A DNA stretch of 64,000 bases from G965200765 sp965203865 (GTDB lineage: Bacteria > Pseudomonadota > Gammaproteobacteria > Arenicellales > JAJDZL01): the NCBI GenBank assembly GCA_965203865.1, contig OZ241916.1, positions 124,001 to 188,000 on the forward strand, read 5' to 3'. The position numbers were made by a program, and so were the translations under genes. Every line of letters begins with the position of its first letter. The stretch's first letter is position 1. The notes under the pieces are model-generated. The model was not told the origin of the DNA. It did not search any database and worked only from the letters and a program-made list of their open reading frames with translations. This document shows, piece by piece, positions 29,575 through 37,773 of the stretch.

Positions 29575-30237
29575 ATGAGTACAAACTTTACAGTAGAATT
29601 GGAAACACGAGACGAGCTTGGCAGCTCAGGAACTCGCAAGTTGCGGCGCATCGGAAAGGTTCCTGTTGTTGTTTACGGAGCGGGCAAGGATGTCAGGCAC
29701 TTTACCACTGACCATGAATCCTTGATGCATAGCCTTGATACCGAAGCGTTTCACTCCGCGATTATCGACTTGCAGCTGAATGGCAAAAAGGAGCAGGTCA
29801 TTCTTCGGGAGGTTCAAATGCACCCTTATCGTCAGCAAGTGCTGCATGTGGACTTCTTGCGAATCAAAGCCACCGAAGCAATTAATATACGGGTTCCGCT
29901 ACATTACATCGGAGATGACACGGCACCGGGCGTAAAGGAGTCCGGCGGCATTTTCTCCAGGCTGATTCTTGATGTTGAAATCCAGTGCCTTCCCAAAGAC
30001 TTGCCGGAATTTCTTGAAGTCGATGTATCGCAGCTTCAGATGAATGAAACTGTCCACTTGTCAGATGTGAAACTGCCGGAGGGTGTCGACCTGGCTACTG
30101 ATATTCAAGAGGGGGATGATCATGCAATCGCTTCTGTCGTTCCTCCGAGGGTGGTTACTGAAATCGAGGAAGAAGTCGGAGAGGATGAAGAAGTGGTCGA
30201 AGGAGAAGAGCAAGAATCTGAATCCGAATCTGAATAA
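29575..30237 (+). CDS. rplY: 50S ribosomal protein L25 (CTC form)
   Basis: The 220-residue long-form bL25 binds 5S rRNA. The N-terminal L25 domain (LETRDELGSSGTRKLRRIGKVPVVVYG, residues 7-33) is followed by the beta TL5 domain and a very acidic tail (EEEVGEDEEVVEGEEQESESESE). The start is the ATG at 29575 (MSTNFTVELE), with an ACAGGAAAAC ribosome site, rather than an upstream in-frame codon inside prs. The gene sits between prs and pth as in related bacteria. Confidence 0.94.
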   Translation: MSTNFTVELETRDELGSSGTRKLRRIGKVPVVVYGAGKDVRHFTTDHESLMHSLDTEAFHSAIIDLQLNGKKEQVILREVQMHPYRQQVLHVDFLRIKATEAINIRVPLHYIGDDTAPGVKESGGIFSRLILDVEIQCLPKDLPEFLEVDVSQLQMNETVHLSDVKLPEGVDLATDIQEGDDHAIASVVPPRVVTEIEEEVGEDEEVVEGEEQESESESE

Positions 30238-30258
30238 GCAGTTTGCTCACCCATTGAT

Positions 30259-30876
30259 ATGACCGGAGCTCATTTAATAGTTGGGCTCGGGAATCCCGGC
30301 GTAAAATACAGAAATACCCGGCACAATGCTGGTTTTTGCTTCATCGAAAAATTGGCATCCCGGTATCATGCGGAACTTAATGCCAAATTGCGGTTCCGGT
30401 CAGATGTGGGAAGCGCAATGATTGCCGGTCATCCAGTCTGGCTACTGCGCCCTAAAACCCGCATGAATCTAAGCGGCAGTGCAGTGTCAGGCTTTCTCCG
30501 GTATCACCAGATCAATTCCAGCCAAGTAATAGTTGTGCACGATGACATCGATCTGCCAGCAGGGTCTGTGCGGCTGAAATTTTCCGGCGGGCACGGGGGG
30601 CAAAATGGTGTTCGCGACATTATTTCCAAGTTGGGAACAAACGCGTTTGCGCGAATCAGGCTTGGTGTTGGTCGACCGCCGCCAGGAGTTTCACCGACCA
30701 GCTATGTACTGAGCAGGCCCACCTCGCATGACCGCGAATTAATTTGCGAAGCGACGCTTGCCACAATTGAGTCTTTACCTTCGCTTCTGGACGGGGAAAC
30801 TGAATCTGTAATGTTAAAACTGCATAGCCGCAGAGTAGAACGAGAGAGTGCTGCTGATTCTGTGGCAGGCAACTAA
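30259..30876 (+). CDS. pth: Peptidyl-tRNA hydrolase
   Basis: The 205-residue product releases peptides from stalled peptidyl-tRNA. It has the N-terminal LIVGLGNPGVKYRNTRHNAGF with the catalytic His, plus MNLSGSAV and the VHDDIDLPAGSVRLKFSGGHGGQNGVRDI block. The catalytic Asp is in VHDD. It lies 21 bp after rplY and 19 bp before the start of ychF, in one operon. Length is slightly above the usual 190-200 residues because of a C-terminal tail. Confidence 0.95.
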   Translation: MTGAHLIVGLGNPGVKYRNTRHNAGFCFIEKLASRYHAELNAKLRFRSDVGSAMIAGHPVWLLRPKTRMNLSGSAVSGFLRYHQINSSQVIVVHDDIDLPAGSVRLKFSGGHGGQNGVRDIISKLGTNAFARIRLGVGRPPPGVSPTSYVLSRPTSHDRELICEATLATIESLPSLLDGETESVMLKLHSRRVERESAADSVAGN

Positions 30877-30895
30877 GGTTCAGAGCGAAGGCAAG

Positions 30896-31957
30896 TTGGG
30901 ATTTCGTTGCGGAATTGTTGGGGCGCCGAATGTCGGCAAGTCGACGTTGTTCAATGCCTTGACCAAATCCTGCGTTCCGGCTGAAAATTTTCCTTTCTGC
31001 ACCATAGCTCCAAATATTGGATACGCCGCTGTTCCGGATGAGAGGCTTCACAGCATTGCGAAAATTGCCGGTGTTAGCATTGAGGTACCGACAACATTGG
31101 AATTTGTTGATATAGCGGGTCTGGTTGAAGGTGCCCATCGCGGGGAAGGACTCGGTAACAAGTTTTTATCGGTAATCCGGGAAATGGATGTTATCGCGCA
31201 TGTTATCAATGCGTTTGCGAGCAATGAAAGCGATTTTGAGATGAAGCGTTCAATTGACTCGGCAGCGCAAACGGTGAATCTTGAACTGTTGCTTGCCGAC
31301 CTTCAAACAGTTCAAAAAGCACTTGAGAAGTCGCTAAAGCGAGCGCGAACTGGCGACAAGGGGCAGATTGCTTTTTCAGAGTTGCTGGAACGGGTAGCCA
31401 ACTGGCTAGACCAAGGCATGTTTGTGCGAGAGCTTGAGCTGGAGAAAGTAGAGAAAGAGCATCTTGACAGTCTGTATCTTCTTTCGGCAAAACCCATGTT
31501 TTATGTAATCAATGTTTCGGAAGACCAGGCGGGCACTGCTGTAGATGGCGGCCAAAGCAATTCAACCACTGTTTGCGCAAAATTGGAATCCGAGCTGTCC
31601 GAACTTTCCCTGGATGAGCAAAGTACAATCCGAAGAGAGTTCAATCTGGGTGATTCTGCATTGGGAAGTATTGTGAAAATGGGGTATGAGGTGCTTGGTC
31701 TCCAGACATTCTTTACTTTCAACGAAAAGGAAGTTCGCGCGTGGACCTTTTCTGGAGGAACCACAGTGCAGCAAGGTGCAGGGTTTATTCATACGGACAT
31801 GGAATATGGGTTTATTCGAGCCGAAGTAATATCATATGAAGATTTGCAGAAACTTGGTAGCGAGCAGGCTGTAAAGAACGCCGGAAGGGTGCGAAGCGAA
31901 GGAAAGTCCTATGAATTGTGCGACGGGGATATAGTTCGCATCAAATTTCAGGCTTGA
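30896..31957 (+). CDS. ychF: Redox-regulated ATPase YchF (OLA1 family)
   Basis: The 353-residue protein is a TRAFAC-class ATPase that binds ribosomes and responds to oxidative stress. The P-loop is GAPNVGKST near residue 10, followed by FVDIAGLVEGAHRGEGLGNKFL, and a C-terminal TGS domain (VRAWTFSGGTTVQQGAGFIHTDMEYGFIRAEV). The frame is open upstream into pth, but a TTG at 30896 gives LGFRCGIVGAPNVGKS, the standard N-terminus, with an AAGG site before it. It ends the prs-rplY-pth-ychF run. Confidence 0.95.
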   Translation: MGFRCGIVGAPNVGKSTLFNALTKSCVPAENFPFCTIAPNIGYAAVPDERLHSIAKIAGVSIEVPTTLEFVDIAGLVEGAHRGEGLGNKFLSVIREMDVIAHVINAFASNESDFEMKRSIDSAAQTVNLELLLADLQTVQKALEKSLKRARTGDKGQIAFSELLERVANWLDQGMFVRELELEKVEKEHLDSLYLLSAKPMFYVINVSEDQAGTAVDGGQSNSTTVCAKLESELSELSLDEQSTIRREFNLGDSALGSIVKMGYEVLGLQTFFTFNEKEVRAWTFSGGTTVQQGAGFIHTDMEYGFIRAEVISYEDLQKLGSEQAVKNAGRVRSEGKSYELCDGDIVRIKFQA

Positions 31958-32040
31958 CAAGTCCGGCAATGAACGTAATTGGTATCAAGTTGCAGCATCA
32001 GCAAGTGTAGACCAAAAGTGTGAATCAAGCGGGTTAGGAT

Positions 32041-33390
32041 ATGTTGAAAAATGAATTCGATTTAATTGTAATTGGTGCCGGAAGCGGAGGCATTGCATGT
32101 GCACGCAGGGCATCAGAATATGGAGCAAAGTGTGCAGTCGTTGAGCACGGCAGACTTGGGGGAACGTGCGTTAATGTCGGTTGTGTTCCCAAAAAGGTCA
32201 TGTGGACCACCTCCCGAATTTCCGAAATGCTGGCAGACGCGCCAGACTACGGATTTTCCATTTCGAGAAACGGATTTGACTGGGCAACAATCAAGCGTTC
32301 CAGAGATGAATACATTTCGCGTCTCAATGGAATCTATCAGGACAATCTCGACCGTTCGAATGTCACAACAATTATTGGCACGGCGAAATTTGCGAACAGG
32401 AATTCTTTGCAGGTTGGGGACAAGGTTTACACAGCCTCGCATATCGTAATCGCAACAGGGAGCAAGCCGATAGTGCCGAATATTGCAGGCGCGAAGTATG
32501 CGATAACGAGCGATGGCTTTTTTGAAATGACCAGACTGCCCGACAAGGTTGTCGTAAATGGGGCTGGGTATATTGCAACGGAATTGGCCGGAGTGCTGGT
32601 TGGTCTCGGAGCCGAAGTAATTATGGTATTGCGAAAAGACAAGCTTTTGCGCGGATTCGACTCGTCCTTGACCGAAATTGTGATGGAAGAAATGAAACAC
32701 GCGGGTATCAAGTTCAAGTTGAATACTCAAATTGAGCAACTCGGCCAGGAAAATGGCAAGATATACGTTGCTTGCGACGATGGAAGTAAAATTGAGGAAG
32801 TAGACGAATTTATCTTTGCGATAGGAAGATCTCCCAATATTGAAAATATTGACTTGTCCGCTGCAAAAGTAGAATTGAACCAGCGGGGATATATTGAAAC
32901 TGACAAGTTTCAGAATACTTCCACAGAGCGAATCTATGCTGTGGGCGATGTTACGGGCCGTGCTGCACTCACGCCAGTTGCAATTGCCGCCGGTCGCAAA
33001 TTGTCTGACAGATTGTTCGGGGGGCAGGAGTCAGCTCGTCTGGAATATGAAAACATTCCATCCGTCGTATTCAGCCATCCTCCACTAGGCACGGTTGGAC
33101 TAAGCGAAGAGAAAGCTCGTGAAATATTCAAGGACGATGTAAAGGTTTACTCTGCCAAATTCCAGAACATGTACTATGCGGTAACTAGCCGTTCTTCACC
33201 TACTGTTGCAAAGCTTGTTACCGTTGGAGAAGAGGAAAGGGTTGTGGGTTGCCACATCGTTGGCGACAGTGCCGATGAAATCATTCAAGGATTTTCAGTG
33301 GCTGTCAAAATGGGTGCAACCAAAAGCGATTTTGACAATACAGTAGCCATTCACCCGACTGTTTCCGAGGAACTGGTAACTCTTCGATAA
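32041..33390 (+). CDS. gor: Glutathione reductase
   Basis: The 449-residue flavoprotein reduces glutathione disulfide with NADPH. It has the FAD motif VIGAGSGGIACARRA, the redox-active disulfide GGTCVNVGCVPKK (near residues 40-52), the NAD(P) site VNGAGYIATELAGVLVGLG, the second FAD block IYAVGDVTGRAALTPVAI and the C-terminal active His/Glu HPTVSEE. The CVNVGC form and VMW after it match glutathione reductase rather than lipoamide dehydrogenase or mercuric reductase. It is 83 bp after ychF and convergent with aroE. Confidence 0.93.
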   Translation: MLKNEFDLIVIGAGSGGIACARRASEYGAKCAVVEHGRLGGTCVNVGCVPKKVMWTTSRISEMLADAPDYGFSISRNGFDWATIKRSRDEYISRLNGIYQDNLDRSNVTTIIGTAKFANRNSLQVGDKVYTASHIVIATGSKPIVPNIAGAKYAITSDGFFEMTRLPDKVVVNGAGYIATELAGVLVGLGAEVIMVLRKDKLLRGFDSSLTEIVMEEMKHAGIKFKLNTQIEQLGQENGKIYVACDDGSKIEEVDEFIFAIGRSPNIENIDLSAAKVELNQRGYIETDKFQNTSTERIYAVGDVTGRAALTPVAIAAGRKLSDRLFGGQESARLEYENIPSVVFSHPPLGTVGLSEEKAREIFKDDVKVYSAKFQNMYYAVTSRSSPTVAKLVTVGEEERVVGCHIVGDSADEIIQGFSVAVKMGATKSDFDNTVAIHPTVSEELVTLR

Positions 33391-33419
33391 TTTTCAGAAT
33401 TTGCAAGTTGATTGCACAT

Positions 33420-34268
33420 TCATTGCATCTCCGATTCGAGAGTGCTCAGCACTGGCCGGGTATCCGGTCGTACTCTGTGCCAGATAAAAAAAGATTCGGC
33501 AGCTTGTTCAACAAGCATTCCAAGTCCATTAGCCGTCTTTTTGGCACCGTTTTCCAAGGCCCAGATCTGAAAAGATGTTGATTGTTTTTTGTAAACCATG
33601 TCATAGGCCAGTTCAGAATGCTGAAATATTAATGGACTAATGTCGGGAACCTGATCTGTCATTGCAGTCGTGGTGGCATTGATCACGACATCGAACGAAT
33701 GGTTTACCTCTTCCAGTCCGCATCCTGACAAGATAATCGCGGAATTGGAAAATGCCGAAGCAAGTTCGGTGGCCTTGTCCTTGGTTCGGTTAGCAATCAC
33801 AAGTTTTTCCGGTTGCTTGTCGATTAGTGAGCCGAGTACACCACGGACTGCGCCACCCGCACCAATGATCAAAATTCTGGCTCCTGTCAAACCAATTCCC
33901 AAATTTGACTCAATGTCGGTTATCAGTCCGGCCCCGTCGGTATTGTCTCCCCGAATCTTGTCCTCTAAAACAAGCGTGTTCACAGCCTCCGAACGGTTAG
34001 CCCTTTCACTTAGTTCATCAGCCAGTTTCCAGGCATTCACCTTGAACGGAACCGTAATATTCAGCCCCTTGCCACCGCTTGCTGCAAAATTGCTGACCGC
34101 CTGTTCAAATCCGCCGACTTCAACATGAATTGCATGATATTCAAGTGAAATGCCCGTTTGCCTGGCGAACAGTTCATGTACCCGAGGGGATTTACTATGG
34201 GCAATCGGATTCCCCATTACAGCGTACAGAGGTTTTTCAACCTCGAAATTGAATAGATCTTTTGTCAC
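33420..34268 (-). CDS. aroE: Shikimate dehydrogenase
   Basis: The 282-residue enzyme reduces 3-dehydroshikimate with NADPH in aromatic amino acid synthesis. It shows the substrate-binding GNPIAHSKSPRVHELFARQ, the catalytic Lys region GLNITVPFKVNAWKLAD, the DNTDGAG block, and the nucleotide motif GAGGAVRGVLG followed by ANRTKDKA. It appears to start with GTG at 34268; no strong ribosome site is seen. It is downstream of ubiA on the same strand. Confidence 0.95.
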   Translation of the reverse strand: MTKDLFNFEVEKPLYAVMGNPIAHSKSPRVHELFARQTGISLEYHAIHVEVGGFEQAVSNFAASGGKGLNITVPFKVNAWKLADELSERANRSEAVNTLVLEDKIRGDNTDGAGLITDIESNLGIGLTGARILIIGAGGAVRGVLGSLIDKQPEKLVIANRTKDKATELASAFSNSAIILSGCGLEEVNHSFDVVINATTTAMTDQVPDISPLIFQHSELAYDMVYKKQSTSFQIWALENGAKKTANGLGMLVEQAAESFFIWHRVRPDTRPVLSTLESEMQ

Positions 34269-34378
34269 AAATGGAAGGTATTTTTTATTTCAAGTTCAAA
34301 GCGCAAGTTCATACACAGTTTCTGTTGCAAGGGTAGCAGGTTTTCCAAGTATTTTCTTTCACCAAAAGGATTTCAGTT

Positions 34379-35230
34379 TCACAGATACGCTAAAACGATG
34401 CCACCGAATATGCTGGCGCCAAACCAGCTGTTGCCCAGAAATGCATCAAAATATTTTTCACGCTCGTGGTGCCTGCATTCGTACTGATGCCACACTGAGG
34501 TTGCTGTCGCAACGGCAACACCAAGGTAGTAGAAAATATTAAGGCCTTCCATGAACCCTACTATGGCAAGTGTGATCAATGTCAATGCCTGAAATACGCC
34601 AATAACTGCCAGTGCATGCTTTCCGGCCAGTACTGCTAACGATTTGACACCGATTTTCACATCGTCGTCCCGGTCTACAAGAGCATAGAATGTGTCATAG
34701 GCACCGGCCCAAAATATGTTCGCAAGGAGAATCAACCAGCCTTCAGTTGGAACTGTATCCAGTTGTGCCGCAAACGACATCGGGATCCCCCAGCCAAATG
34801 CAATTCCCAAATACAGTTGAGGCAACATCGTAAAGCGCTTGGTAAGTGGATACGATGCCGCAAGGAACAATCCTACTACAGCAAGAAGGATCGTTGCTGC
34901 GTTCAAGGACAGAATTAACCATAGTGCGAGCAAGCACAGCAATACAAACAGCATGAGCGCAGCGGGCACTGAAATTTCAGCAGTTGCCAGCGGACGCTCT
35001 CGCGTGCGTTCAACTTGAGGGTCGAAGTTCCTGTCGGCAACGTCGTTAATTATGCACCCTGCTGACCGCATGACAAATACACCGACTACGAAGATAAGTA
35101 CAATTCGGGGGTCGGGTGTTCCATCGCCGGCAATCCACAATGCCCAAAGCGTTGGCCATAGCAGCAGCAGGCTTCCAATCGGCTTGTCCAGTCGCATGAG
35201 TCTTGCATAGGGGCCGAATTTGTCAAACAT
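34379..35230 (-). CDS. ubiA: 4-hydroxybenzoate polyprenyltransferase
   Basis: The 283-residue membrane protein attaches the polyprenyl tail to 4-hydroxybenzoate in ubiquinone synthesis. It has the first Asp-rich motif INDVADRNFD (near residue 68) and the second YALVDRDDD (near 190), which bind the prenyl diphosphate through magnesium. About eight hydrophobic helices can be counted. Its start overlaps the end of recG by 8 bp. It shows that the organism makes ubiquinone. Confidence 0.95.
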   Translation of the reverse strand: MFDKFGPYARLMRLDKPIGSLLLLWPTLWALWIAGDGTPDPRIVLIFVVGVFVMRSAGCIINDVADRNFDPQVERTRERPLATAEISVPAALMLFVLLCLLALWLILSLNAATILLAVVGLFLAASYPLTKRFTMLPQLYLGIAFGWGIPMSFAAQLDTVPTEGWLILLANIFWAGAYDTFYALVDRDDDVKIGVKSLAVLAGKHALAVIGVFQALTLITLAIVGFMEGLNIFYYLGVAVATATSVWHQYECRHHEREKYFDAFLGNSWFGASIFGGIVLAYL

Positions 35231-37313
35231 CTCCGTACTCTCCTTCGGCCGGCAACCATCGTTGAATCAAAGGCTGAATATTTTCCGGGTACCTGTTTAT
35301 GATCACATCGGCAGTTTTCCCGACTTCTTCGACAAATTCCATATCTCGGGGCAAGTCTGCAATACGAAACAGCTGTGCGCCGGTTTGCTTGGTGCCCAGA
35401 AGTTCGCCGGCTCCTCTTAGCTTCATGTCTGTTTCCGCGATTTCGAAGCCATCGTTTGTTCGCAACAGTGTCGACAATCGCTTTTCGGCAATTTGCGATA
35501 AAGGTTTTCGATAAAGCAGGATGCAATTCGCCTGATCTGTTCCCCGCCCTACGCGCCCTCGCAACTGATGCAGTTGCGCCAATCCCAGGCGCTCTGCGTT
35601 TTCAATAATCATCAAGTTGGCGTTTGGTACATCCACGCCTACTTCAATCACAGTTGTTGCAACCAGTATGTCAATCTGCCCGCTTCTGAACTTCTCCATG
35701 ATTTGGTCCCTTTCGAGGCTTTTGATCCTGCCATGCAGTAAACCTACACGAATATCGGGCAACGCATTGCGAACTTCGACCTCCTTCTCAACTGCTGACT
35801 CAACCTCGAAATAGTCCGACTTGTCGATTAGCGGACACACCCAATAGACTTGCTGTCCCGCTGAGCAGGTTTCCTTTACCTGTTGAACTACGCGATGTCG
35901 TTCATTGTCTGCGACTGCACTTGTATGAACCGGAATTCTTCCCGGCGGCAACTCCCGAATACTGGACACATCCAGGTCGGCATAAAATGTCATTGCCAGC
36001 GAACGCGGAATAGGCGTTGCTGTCATAATCAACTGGTGCGGTACATTTTCACCAACCATCCCTTTCTCCCGAAGTGCATATCGTTGACTGACTCCGAATC
36101 GGTGTTGCTCGTCAACTACAATGAATCCCAGGTTTTTGAATTTTACGGCTTCCTGAAACAAGGCATGGGTACCGACGACAATACCGGCAGTTCCTTTTCG
36201 AATATCCGCAAGTGCATTTCGCTGATCGTTTGCAGAAAGCCTGCCTGTCAGCAAGACAACTTTTATTTCCAGTGGAGTAAACCATTCCGAAAACGTTTGC
36301 AGGTGCTGCTCTGCCAGCAACTCCGTCGGTGCCATGATTGCAACCTGGTAGCCTGAATCCACTGCCCATGCGGCGGCTGCAGCAGCCACCAAGGTTTTTC
36401 CGGAACCTACGTCCCCCTGTATCAGTCTCAGCATAGGTGTGGACTGGCGCATATTGGCAATTGTTTCACGTATGACTTGACGTTGGGCCTGCGTCGGTTC
36501 AAATGAAAGAGAGCTTGCAAGTCGTTGCGACAGATTGCCCTCCGGTTGCATGGCGGCGGCGTAGTTTTTATTCCGTTTTTGCTTCAGCCATCGACGCGCA
36601 ACCTGATGGGAAAGCAGTTCTTCAAAAATCAGTCTTTGGAATCCTTCGTCTTTGTGCAACTGAAATTTATCCAGCGTTTGTCCCTTGGGCGGTCTGTGCA
36701 CCCGATTCAGGGCAGCATCCAGCGGGTCCAGCTCAAGCCGACTGGACTCTTCCGGAGGTACCCACTCCTTGATTCTTCCGTTGCAGGTCTTGAGTGCAGA
36801 TTGAACCAATGAACGCATGAATGCCTGTCCAATACCTTCGGTTAACGGATATACAGGTGTTAACGTACTTTCCAAGTCCGCAGGCGGTTCAGATTGCCAG
36901 ACTGAATATTCCGGATGGATCATTTCCAGGCAGCGATGGCCAATGCGAACTTCTCCGAAACACCTGAGCCACACGCCATTTTTCAGCTTTTCCATCTGAT
37001 GGTTATTGAAGTGAAACAACCGAATTGTCAGCAGCCCTGTATCGTCTTCTATGTTAACAACAAGGCTTCGGCGATAACCGGACCTGACTTGTACTTTTTG
37101 AATTCGCCCTGCGACTACGGCGGAGGTGCCGACCTGAAGTGAACCTAGCGGGAAAATCCTGGTTCGGTCCTGATAGCGATAGGGAAAGTGAAACAGCAGG
37201 TCGCGGACGCGAGCAATTTGAATTTTTGCAAGTTTTGCAGCGACACTAGGGCCAACCCGGTAAAGTACTGTTACCTGCTGGCTTTCTATGTCCGTAGGCT
37301 TGTCGGAGGGCAC
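35223..37313 (-). CDS. recG: ATP-dependent DNA helicase RecG
   Basis: The 696-residue helicase remodels stalled replication forks and Holliday junctions. It has the N-terminal wedge/OB domain (residues 60-170), Walker A GDVGSGKTLVAAAAAAWA, the DEQH box VVDEQHRFGVSQR, motif III TATPIPRSLAMT, and the C-terminal LRGRVGRGTDQANC. Its start directly follows ridA with no gap, and its end overlaps ubiA. The rpoZ-spoT-ridA-recG order is partly that of E. coli (rpoZ-spoT-trmH-recG), with ridA in the place of trmH. Confidence 0.97.
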   Translation of the reverse strand: MPSDKPTDIESQQVTVLYRVGPSVAAKLAKIQIARVRDLLFHFPYRYQDRTRIFPLGSLQVGTSAVVAGRIQKVQVRSGYRRSLVVNIEDDTGLLTIRLFHFNNHQMEKLKNGVWLRCFGEVRIGHRCLEMIHPEYSVWQSEPPADLESTLTPVYPLTEGIGQAFMRSLVQSALKTCNGRIKEWVPPEESSRLELDPLDAALNRVHRPPKGQTLDKFQLHKDEGFQRLIFEELLSHQVARRWLKQKRNKNYAAAMQPEGNLSQRLASSLSFEPTQAQRQVIRETIANMRQSTPMLRLIQGDVGSGKTLVAAAAAAWAVDSGYQVAIMAPTELLAEQHLQTFSEWFTPLEIKVVLLTGRLSANDQRNALADIRKGTAGIVVGTHALFQEAVKFKNLGFIVVDEQHRFGVSQRYALREKGMVGENVPHQLIMTATPIPRSLAMTFYADLDVSSIRELPPGRIPVHTSAVADNERHRVVQQVKETCSAGQQVYWVCPLIDKSDYFEVESAVEKEVEVRNALPDIRVGLLHGRIKSLERDQIMEKFRSGQIDILVATTVIEVGVDVPNANLMIIENAERLGLAQLHQLRGRVGRGTDQANCILLYRKPLSQIAEKRLSTLLRTNDGFEIAETDMKLRGAGELLGTKQTGAQLFRIADLPRDMEFVEEVGKTADVIINRYPENIQPLIQRWLPAEGEYGDV

Positions 37314-37703
37314 TTAGGAAGGTATCGACAATATTGCTTCTACTTCAACTTCGGCGTTTTTCGGAAGTGAAGCAACTCCAATCGCTGCCCGGGCGGGATA
37401 GGGCTCGTCAAAGTACTCGCTCATCACATCATTGACTGTAGCGAAGTTGCCCAAGTCAACAAGATAAACTGTAAGCTTGACAATATTTCCCAGGTTGCCG
37501 CCTGCGGCCTCAGCAATGGCAGAGATATTTTCAAAAACCTGGCAAACCTGTAGGCGAAAGGTACCGTCAATTACTTCCTGAGTTTCCGGGTTCAGTGGAA
37601 TTTGCCCGGAAATGTAGACAGTATCGCCACACTGCACTGCCTGTGAATAAGCCCCAATAGCCTGAGGTGCGCGGTTTGTTGTAACAATTTTTTTTGCACT
37701 CAT
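37314..37703 (-). CDS. ridA: RidA family enamine/imine deaminase
   Basis: The 129-residue protein hydrolyses reactive 2-aminoacrylate and related enamines made by PLP enzymes. It has APQAIGAYSQAVQCGDTVYISGQIPLNPET and the catalytic arginine in PARAAIGVASLPKNAEVEVEAI. The length is typical. It abuts recG (stop base next to the recG start) and lies 70 bp downstream of spoT. Confidence 0.95.
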   Translation of the reverse strand: MSAKKIVTTNRAPQAIGAYSQAVQCGDTVYISGQIPLNPETQEVIDGTFRLQVCQVFENISAIAEAAGGNLGNIVKLTVYLVDLGNFATVNDVMSEYFDEPYPARAAIGVASLPKNAEVEVEAILSIPS

Positions 37704-37773
37704 GTAATTCGCCCGCTTAAGTTCAATTGTGCAATTATAGAATCAAGTAATAGAAATGTCGCACTGTTTGCAA